Both the position numbers and the translations under genes were made by a program. This document shows, in pieces, positions 58,249-64,000 of a stretch of DNA of 64,000 bases. The notes under the pieces were generated by a model. It did not search any database. It had not been told where the DNA came from and saw only the letters and a program-made list of their open reading frames with translations. Source of the DNA: Microbacterium oleivorans NBRC 103075 (GTDB lineage Bacteria; Actinomycetota; Actinomycetes; Actinomycetales; Microbacteriaceae); the NCBI RefSeq assembly GCF_001552475.1, contig NZ_BCRG01000008.1, forward strand, positions 62,001 through 126,000, read 5' to 3'. Every line of letters begins with the position of its first letter. Position 1 is the first letter of the stretch.

Positions 58249-59106
58249 ATGAGCGAGAACCCCACCCCCTACGGCGCGGCCGGCGGCGTCGTCCGCGTCT
58301 ACCCCGCGCGCGTCCTCGACCGCCCCACTCCGGGACTCGTCTGGCTGCACGGCGGCGGGTTCGCGGCCGGCGACATCGACATGCCCGAGGCTGATTACGT
58401 CGCCCGGACGTTGGCGGATGCCGGGACCACGGTCCTCTCCGTCGACTACCGCCTGGCGCCCTTACCTGACGGGTGGGAGGCTCCCGTGACCGAGCCCGGC
58501 CGCGAGCGCGCCGGGTACCCCGCGGCATCCGACGACACTCTCACCGCGTGGGAGTGGGTGCTCGCCGAGGCCGCGACGCTCGGCGTCGATCCGGCACGGC
58601 TCGCGATCGGTGGGGCGAGCGCGGGCGCGAACATCGCGGCCGGTGCGGTGCTCCGCCTGATCGAGACCGATCGGCAGCTGCCGGCGCTCGTCCTGCTCGC
58701 CTATCCGACGCTCCTCGCCGAGCAGCCCGAACCCGAGGGCGACCTCCGCGCCGCGCTCGATGCGCGCCCCGAGGCGGACCGCTTCGGACCGGATGCCGTC
58801 CGCGGCATGTACGAGAACTACCTCGGCGGGTCCGTCGTGAATGCACCCCTCGGAGCCATCCCCGGACTCGCCTCGACGGCGGATCTGGCCGAGTTCCCGC
58901 CGACGCTCATCGTCGCGGGCGACGTCGACGAACTGCGCGTCTCGAGCGAGCACTTCGCCCGCACGCTCGCCGCCGCCGGCCGCGAGGTCGAGCACGTGAT
59001 CGAGCCGGGTACCGACCACGGTCACCTGAACCGCCCCGACGAAGGGGATGCCGCATCCCTCACCCTGGCCCGCTTCGCCGCGCGGCTGACGGCGCTCACC
59101 CCGTGA
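58249..59106 (+). CDS. Alpha/beta hydrolase, hormone-sensitive lipase-like esterase
   Basis: A 285-residue hydrolase of the HSL group: oxyanion motif HGGGF (His34), nucleophile elbow GGASAGA with Ser124, acid Asp227 in GDVDELR and base His257 in GTDHGHLN. No signal peptide. It lies between rhaI and rhaB, overlapping rhaB by four bases, so it is made with the rhamnose enzymes. It may remove acetyl or other acyl groups from rhamnose or rhamnose oligomers. That role is inferred from position only. Confidence 0.88.
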   Translation: MSENPTPYGAAGGVVRVYPARVLDRPTPGLVWLHGGGFAAGDIDMPEADYVARTLADAGTTVLSVDYRLAPLPDGWEAPVTEPGRERAGYPAASDDTLTAWEWVLAEAATLGVDPARLAIGGASAGANIAAGAVLRLIETDRQLPALVLLAYPTLLAEQPEPEGDLRAALDARPEADRFGPDAVRGMYENYLGGSVVNAPLGAIPGLASTADLAEFPPTLIVAGDVDELRVSSEHFARTLAAAGREVEHVIEPGTDHGHLNRPDEGDAASLTLARFAARLTALTP

Positions 59107-60527
59107 GCTCCGCGCGGGGCGCCGTCGCTGCCGTCGATCTGGGGGCCACGAGCGGTCGAGTGATCGTCGGGCACGTCGCCGCGGACGTCCTCGAAACGAC
59201 GACGGTCGCACGCTTCGCGAACGAGCCCGTTCGTGTCGCGGACGGGCTGCACTGGAACCTGCTGGGACTCTACGGGTCGGTCCTCGAGGGTCTCCGCGCA
59301 GCCCTCCGGACGGACGCCGACATCGCGAGCATCGGCGTCGATTCGTGGGCCGTCGACTACGGCCTGATCTCACGCTCGCGAATGCTCGGCGAGCCGTTCC
59401 ACTACCGCGACGAGCGCACGGCGCGGGGCGTCGAGGCCGTGCACGCGTCGCATCCGCACGACGCCCTCTTCGCTCGGAACGGTCTGCAGTTCCTCCCCTT
59501 CAACACGCTGTACCAGCTGGCCGCAGAGGACCGTTCGGTACTGCAGCTCGCCGACCACGCCCTCCTCATCCCCGACCTGATCGGGTTCTGGCTGACCGGG
59601 CAGGCGCGCACCGAGCGCACCAACGCATCGACGACGGGGCTGCTTCGCGCCGACACCGGCGAGTGGGATGCCGATTTGGCCGCCGCGCTCGGACTGCCGC
59701 AGCACCTCCTCACCCCACTCATCTCGCCGGGCGAGAGGCTGGGCACGCTCACCGCCGACGTCGCCACGAGCCTCGGCGCGCCCCGGACCGCGGTGACCGC
59801 TGTCGGGTCGCACGACACCGCATCCGCTGTCGTCGCCGTGCCGATGACGTCGGGCGACGCGGCATACATCTCCTGCGGCACGTGGGGTCTCGTGGGGGTC
59901 GAGGTCGACCGCCCCGTTCTCACGGACTCCGCTCGGGAGGCGAAGTTCACGAACGAGGGCGGAGTCGACGGACGCGTCCGGCTGCTCCGCAACGTGATGG
60001 GACTCTGGATCCTCAGCGAGACGGTCCGCGGCTGGCAGCGCGAGGGTCACGACGTCGAGCTCGGCGAACTACTCGCGGCGGCAGCCGCAGTCACCGCTCC
60101 TGCCACCGTCTTCGACGTCGACGACAGTCGCTTCCTTCCCCCCGGCGACATGCCCGCCCGCATCGTGGCGTGGTGCGAGGAGCACGGGGCACCGGCGCCG
60201 CAGAGCCGGGCCGAGATCGCCCGCAGCATCATCGAGTCGCTCGCGCAGGCGTTCGCCGATGCCGCACACGAGGCCGGACGGATCGGCGGAATCGACGTGC
60301 GCGTCATCCACATCGTCGGCGGCGGTTCGCTCAACGAGCTGCTCTGCCAGCGGACGGCCGACCGGGCGGGCGTCCCCGTGCTCGCGGGTCCGGTCGAGGC
60401 GACCGCACTCGGGAACATCCTCGTACAGGCCCGCGCCGCCGGCATCCTGCCCGGCTCGCTCGAGTCGCTGCGCGACCTCGTCGCCCGCACGCACACCCCC
60501 CGTCGGCACGAGCCACACGCCGGGTGA
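59103..60527 (+). CDS. rhaB: L-rhamnulokinase
   Basis: A 474-residue FGGY-family carbohydrate kinase best matching rhamnulokinase, which phosphorylates L-rhamnulose at O-1. The N-terminus AVDLGATSGRVIVG, SIGVDSWAVDYGLI, YRDERT and FLPFNTLYQL are typical of RhaB, as are SHDTASAV, ISCGTWGLVGVE and the C-terminal IVGGGSLNELLCQRTA. Starts at a GTG overlapping the hydrolase stop. No rhamnulose-1-phosphate aldolase gene follows, so that step must be encoded elsewhere. Confidence 0.94.
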   Translation: MSSARGAVAAVDLGATSGRVIVGHVAADVLETTTVARFANEPVRVADGLHWNLLGLYGSVLEGLRAALRTDADIASIGVDSWAVDYGLISRSRMLGEPFHYRDERTARGVEAVHASHPHDALFARNGLQFLPFNTLYQLAAEDRSVLQLADHALLIPDLIGFWLTGQARTERTNASTTGLLRADTGEWDADLAAALGLPQHLLTPLISPGERLGTLTADVATSLGAPRTAVTAVGSHDTASAVVAVPMTSGDAAYISCGTWGLVGVEVDRPVLTDSAREAKFTNEGGVDGRVRLLRNVMGLWILSETVRGWQREGHDVELGELLAAAAAVTAPATVFDVDDSRFLPPGDMPARIVAWCEEHGAPAPQSRAEIARSIIESLAQAFADAAHEAGRIGGIDVRVIHIVGGGSLNELLCQRTADRAGVPVLAGPVEATALGNILVQARAAGILPGSLESLRDLVARTHTPRRHEPHAG

Positions 60528-60559
60528 GCCCGCGACCGAGCCCGACCGTCCGTCACCCC

Positions 60560-60565
60560 TAGGCT
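60560..60565 (+). promoter_or_regulatory. Leaderless -10 box
   Basis: TAGGCT ends seven bases before the ATG at 60573; no Shine-Dalgarno sequence is present. It makes the MATE gene independent of the rhamnose operon. Confidence 0.5.
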
Positions 60566-60572
60566 GAAAATC

Positions 60573-61892
60573 ATGCCTGCGCCGACCCTGAACCGCGAGA
60601 TCCTGCGCCTCGCCGTGCCTGCGCTCGGCGCGCTGGTCGCCGAGCCGATGTTCCTCATCGTGGATGCCGCCCTGATCGGACACCTCGGCGTCGTGCCTCT
60701 CGCGGGCCTCGGCATCGCCAGCGCAGTGCTCCAGACGATCGTCGGACTGATGGTGTTCCTGGCGTACTCGACGACTCCGGCGGTCGCCCGGAAGTTCGGT
60801 GCCGGCGACAGCAAGAACGCGGTCAGCGTCGGCATCGACGGACTCTGGCTCGCGCTGGGTCTCGGCGCCCTGCTCGCTCTGTTCGGATCGCTCGCGACGC
60901 CGTGGCTCGTCGACCTCTTCGGGCCGAGCCGCGAGGTCGCCGAGCAGGCAGTGACTTATCTTGCGCTGTCGATGTGGGGCCTGCCCGCGATGCTCATCGT
61001 GTTCGCCGCCACCGGACTGCTGCGCGGCATGCAGGACACCGTGACACCGCTCTGGATCGCGGGCCTCGGCTTCGGCGCCAACGCGCTGCTCAACTGGCTG
61101 TTCATCTACGGGTTCGGGTGGGGCATCGCCGGGTCCGCCGCGGGCACCGTCGCCGCGCAGTGGGGCATGGTCGCGGCCTACGTCGTCGTCATCGGACGCC
61201 TCGCGCGGCGCCACTCGGCATCCGTCCTGCCCCAGCGCGACGGCGTGCGCGGGTCGGCGAAGTCGGGCGGCTGGCTGTTCCTGCGGACGGTGTCGCTGCG
61301 CATCGCGCTGCTCGCGACGGTGGCCGTCGCGACGGGTCTCGGCACGGATGAGCTCGCCGGGTGGCAGGTCGCATTCACGATCTTCTCGACGGCGGCGTTC
61401 GCCCTCGATGCGCTGGCGATCGCCGCGCAGGCGCTCATCGGGCGCGGGCTCGGCGCCGGCGACGAACCGTTCGTGCGCCACGTACTCGGTCGGACAGTCG
61501 CGTGGGGCGCGTGGTTCGGCGTCATCGTCGGGGTGGCCATCGCCGCCTTGTCAGGCGTCATCGGCATCGCCTTCACGGGGAGCTCGGAGCTCGCCGGGCT
61601 GATCCAGCCGGCCCTCCTCGTGCTCGCCCTCGCGCAGCCGGTCTGCGGCGTCGTGTTCGTCCTCGACGGCGTGCTGATGGGAGCGGGCGACGCGAAGTAC
61701 CTGGCGATCGCCGGCGGCCTCAACCTCGTGCCGTACCTGCCGGCGCTCGCGATCGTCATCGCCCTGCACCCCGGCGGTGCGGGCGGACTCGCCTGGCTCG
61801 CGGCCTGCTTCTTCGGCGTCTACATGCTGGCCCGTCTCGGCACGCTCGGCTGGCGCGTGCGCCGTTCGGAGTGGCTTCGCGTCGCCGTGTGA
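60573..61892 (+). CDS. MATE family efflux transporter (DinF-like)
   Basis: A 439-residue membrane protein with 12 predicted spans in two homologous halves, of the MATE family, DinF-like branch. Features are REILRLAVPALGALVAEPMFLIVDAALIG in pieces, GLMVFLAYSTTPAVARKFGAGD, TGLLRGMQDTVTPL and, in the second half, AIAAQALIGRGLGAGDE. Such proteins export cationic organic compounds by proton or sodium antiport. Substrate unknown. Confidence 0.93.
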   Translation: MPAPTLNREILRLAVPALGALVAEPMFLIVDAALIGHLGVVPLAGLGIASAVLQTIVGLMVFLAYSTTPAVARKFGAGDSKNAVSVGIDGLWLALGLGALLALFGSLATPWLVDLFGPSREVAEQAVTYLALSMWGLPAMLIVFAATGLLRGMQDTVTPLWIAGLGFGANALLNWLFIYGFGWGIAGSAAGTVAAQWGMVAAYVVVIGRLARRHSASVLPQRDGVRGSAKSGGWLFLRTVSLRIALLATVAVATGLGTDELAGWQVAFTIFSTAAFALDALAIAAQALIGRGLGAGDEPFVRHVLGRTVAWGAWFGVIVGVAIAALSGVIGIAFTGSSELAGLIQPALLVLALAQPVCGVVFVLDGVLMGAGDAKYLAIAGGLNLVPYLPALAIVIALHPGGAGGLAWLAACFFGVYMLARLGTLGWRVRRSEWLRVAV

Positions 61893-61940
61893 CCGGATCC
61901 GCGGCATCCGTGCCGCCCCCGCAGTGTCACCCGGCTCCCC

Positions 61941-61946
61941 TAGAGT
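61941..61946 (+). promoter_or_regulatory. Leaderless -10 box
   Basis: TAGAGT ends six bases before the ATG at 61953, without a Shine-Dalgarno sequence. Confidence 0.5.
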
Positions 61947-61952
61947 GCGGTC

Positions 61953-63377
61953 ATGGATCCCCGTGACGACGACTTCCTGAACGACCTGCACCGGCTGGTG
62001 CAGCGACTGAACCGGATGCCGGAGGCCGAGGAGGCTCCGCTGACGCCGCTCGGCGAGCGCGTCCGGGACCATCTCGGCGCCGACCCGACGGGACTGCCCA
62101 TGGTGTCCGAAGCGGTCCCGCCGCACCGCCTCGTCGATCTCGACCTCGCCCTCGACGCCCTGGCCGGCGACGACGCCGAGGTCATCGGACTGCGCGGAGG
62201 CAGGCATCTGCGGCACGAGGAGTTCTCGGGCCTGCTCGCGTCGCCCTACGCCCGCATCCAGCCCGGTCCGGTCGAGTACGTGTCGGTCCCCACCGGGCCC
62301 GAGACGACGCGGCAGACGAAGTCGACCGCCCTACGGATGTTCCGCGTCGACGGGATGCCGGTGGCCGCCCTGCAGCGCGCCGCCGACCCGCAGTCGGGTC
62401 GCGAGACGGCGTCTCTCGACGTCGTCGCCGCGTCGCCCGAGGTCGCCTCGGAGCTCCTCGCCGAGACGCGACGCCTGATGAACGATCTCAGTGTCGTGCG
62501 TGGCAACGTCGTGAGCTTCGCGCGCGGAGAGTACGGGGCGAGCGGCATCGGACGGATGACGTTCCTCGAGCGGCCGACGGTGACCGCCGACCAGGTGATC
62601 CTGCCGGAAGGGCTGCTCGACCGTATCCGCGCACATGTCGTCGAGATCGGCGGTCGCGCCGACGAACTGCGCTCCCGCGGGCAGCACCTCAAGCGCGGCG
62701 TCCTCCTGTACGGCCCTCCCGGAACGGGCAAGACGCTGACCATCCGTCACCTCATCCACGAGACACCGGGGACGACGGTCGTGCTCCTGCAGGGGGCCGC
62801 ACTCGGACTGATCGGTGAGGCCGCCTCGCTCGCCCGTGCGATGAGCCCTGCCCTGGTGGTCCTCGAGGACGTCGACCTGGTGGCCGCGGACCGCGGTGAC
62901 TTCGGATTGCAGCCGCTGCTGTTCGAGGTGCTCGACGCGCTGGACGGCCTCGACGGGGACGCCGACGTGGCCTTCGTCCTGACGACGAACCGGGCCGAGA
63001 TCCTCGAGCCCGCTCTGGCCGCGCGGCCCGGCCGCGTCGACCTCGCCCTCGAGATCCCGCTGCCCGATCTGCCGGCCCGGCAGCGCCTGTTCCAGGTGTA
63101 CGGCGGCGAGCTGCCGTTCTCGGCCGACGCGCTGGGTCAGTCCGCTGAGCGCGCCGAGGGGGTCACGGCATCCTTCGTGAAGGAGGTCGTGCGACGTGCG
63201 GTGCTGCGCGCCGTGACCGACGGTCGCGACGTGACCGACGACGACCTCGCGGTCGCTCTCGACGCGATGCTCGACGACACCCGCGGGATCTCGCGCGTGC
63301 TGTTCGGCGGGGATGCGGCCGCCGACGCCGCCGCGACGGGCGACGAGGGCGGCCGGAGTTTCGGCGTGTTCGCCTGA
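61953..63377 (+). CDS. AAA family ATPase
   Basis: A 474-residue AAA protein. The N-terminal ~220 residues are a region I do not recognise (RLNRMPEAEEAPLTPLGERVRDHLG at the start). The AAA module follows: Walker A GPPGTGKT at about residues 253-260, Walker B LVVLEDVDLV at about 303-312, sensor 1 TTNRAE, and an arginine-finger-like ARPGRVDLALEIPLPD. The C-terminal lid helices contain ASFVKEVVRRAVLRAV. It resembles small classic AAA unfoldases or chaperones of the FtsH/CDC48 type without a protease domain. Client and role unknown; no linked partner gene is visible. Confidence 0.88.
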   Translation: MDPRDDDFLNDLHRLVQRLNRMPEAEEAPLTPLGERVRDHLGADPTGLPMVSEAVPPHRLVDLDLALDALAGDDAEVIGLRGGRHLRHEEFSGLLASPYARIQPGPVEYVSVPTGPETTRQTKSTALRMFRVDGMPVAALQRAADPQSGRETASLDVVAASPEVASELLAETRRLMNDLSVVRGNVVSFARGEYGASGIGRMTFLERPTVTADQVILPEGLLDRIRAHVVEIGGRADELRSRGQHLKRGVLLYGPPGTGKTLTIRHLIHETPGTTVVLLQGAALGLIGEAASLARAMSPALVVLEDVDLVAADRGDFGLQPLLFEVLDALDGLDGDADVAFVLTTNRAEILEPALAARPGRVDLALEIPLPDLPARQRLFQVYGGELPFSADALGQSAERAEGVTASFVKEVVRRAVLRAVTDGRDVTDDDLAVALDAMLDDTRGISRVLFGGDAAADAAATGDEGGRSFGVFA

Positions 63378-63390
63378 CTTCGCAGCGGGC

Positions 63391-64000
63391 TCAGGCCATC
63401 AGCGGGATGGACCCGACGAGGACACCCACAGCGAGCATCACGAGCGACACGATGACCGCCCGCCAGAGCACCTTCTTGTGGTGGTCGCCGAGGTTCACAC
63501 CGGCGAGCGAGACGAGCAGCAGGATCGCGGGGACGAGCGGGCTCTGCAGGTGCACCGGCTGACCGGTGATCGAGGCACGGGCCATCTCGACCGGCTCGAT
63601 CCCGTACGTCGAGGCGCTCTCGGCGAGGATCGGCAGGATGCCGAAGTAGAACGCGTCGTTCGACATGAAGAACGTGAACGGGATCGACAGGATGCCGGTG
63701 ATCACGGCCATGAACGGTCCGAGTGACGGCGGAATCACCTGGGTGACCCAGCTCGCCATCGCGTCGACCATGCCGGTGCCGTTGAGCACGCCGACGAGCA
63801 CACCCGCGGCGAGCACCATCGACACGACGCCGACGATGCTGGGGGCGTGGGCGACGATCTCGTCGGCCTGGTTCTTCAGCCGCGGGAAGTTGACGATGAG
63901 CGCGACGGCCGCGCCGACCATGAAGACGTAGGCCAGCGGGTAGATGTCGAGCACGAGCATCACCATGACGGCGAGGGTCAGGACGAGGTTGAACCAGATG
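63391..64000 (-). CDS. CitMHS family citrate/metal symporter (5' end cut by window edge)
   Basis: The frame is open from the right edge to a stop at 63391, giving at least 202 residues of C-terminus. It is a multi-span membrane protein with CitMHS features: VLAAGVLVGVLNGTGMVDAMASWV, IPFTFFMSNDAFYFGILPILAE, TGQPVHLQSPLVPA and NLGDHHKKVLWRA. Family members import citrate complexed with a divalent metal ion together with a proton. The start lies outside the window. The gene converges on the AAA ATPase with a 13-base gap. Confidence 0.92.
   Translation of the reverse strand, partial: IWFNLVLTLAVMVMLVLDIYPLAYVFMVGAAVALIVNFPRLKNQADEIVAHAPSIVGVVSMVLAAGVLVGVLNGTGMVDAMASWVTQVIPPSLGPFMAVITGILSIPFTFFMSNDAFYFGILPILAESASTYGIEPVEMARASITGQPVHLQSPLVPAILLLVSLAGVNLGDHHKKVLWRAVIVSLVMLAVGVLVGSIPLMA

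Noticed and set aside
1..64000. CRISPR arrays, insertion sequences, prophage or rRNA
   Set aside because: No array of regular direct repeats, no transposase, integrase or phage structural gene, and no rRNA-like sequence was seen.

Overview
The window is one stretch of a high-GC actinobacterial chromosome, most likely a Microbacteriaceae member close to Microbacterium. This rests on GC-rich codon use, many 4-bp ATGA/GTGA start-stop overlaps, TANNNT -10 boxes directly abutting start codons (leaderless genes), abundant LacI regulators and CUT1 sugar importers, and the family resemblance of most products. I saw no rRNA, convincing tRNA, CRISPR array or insertion sequence. Genus assignment is inference.

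Almost the whole window is a plant-glycan utilisation region. (1) 1-814: two small membrane proteins. (2) 979-16603: a divergent locus around a two-operator control region (8406-8723). Leftward run an Idh/MocA oxidoreductase, a DUF993 aldolase-like protein, a sugar isomerase-like protein, a LacI regulator, a glycerate kinase and a DUF2264 protein. Rightward run a binding protein, two permeases, a GH38 alpha-mannosidase and an unrecognised 561-residue protein. (3) 16616-23470: a second importer (binding protein, two permeases, a YesL-like protein) under a promoter carrying two operator types, then a GH43-like enzyme coupled to an ABC exporter. (4) 23644-24985: a small membrane protein and a crcB pair. 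(5) 25066-32749: an Idh/MocA-DUF6807 fusion, a third importer whose permeases and binding protein are transcribed apart, two esterases and a 39-codon leader ORF. (6) 32757-41672: a divergent M24-fold protein, a LacI regulator, and a tightly coupled operon encoding an oxidative uronate route: sugar dehydrogenases, an enolase-superfamily acid-sugar dehydratase, 5-dehydro-4-deoxyglucarate dehydratase and 2-oxoglutarate-semialdehyde dehydrogenase. (7) 41972-51828: a GH35 enzyme, small genes, an AraC regulator and a DUF5107-TPR / cellulase-like pair. (8) 51892-60527: a secreted family-11 rhamnogalacturonan lyase, a LacI regulator and rhaM-rhaI-hydrolase-rhaB. (9) 60573-64000: a MATE transporter, an AAA ATPase and the end of a CitMHS transporter.

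Together the genes fit use of pectin, especially rhamnogalacturonan: an exported lyase, deacetylation, debranching by GH35/GH43/GH38 enzymes, import of oligomers, rhamnose isomerisation and phosphorylation, and oxidation of the uronate to 2-oxoglutarate. The three importers lack an ATPase gene here, and no rhamnulose-phosphate aldolase or aldarolactonase was seen, so parts of the system must lie elsewhere.

The control layer is unusually readable. Three operator classes (AAGCGCTT, AAACGTTT and TTGAATCGTTTCA-like) sit on recognisable promoters beside three LacI genes. At least eight genes show the leaderless signature. The heptamer GGATGCC/GGCATCC recurs throughout genes, terminator-like hairpins and a small tandem repeat.
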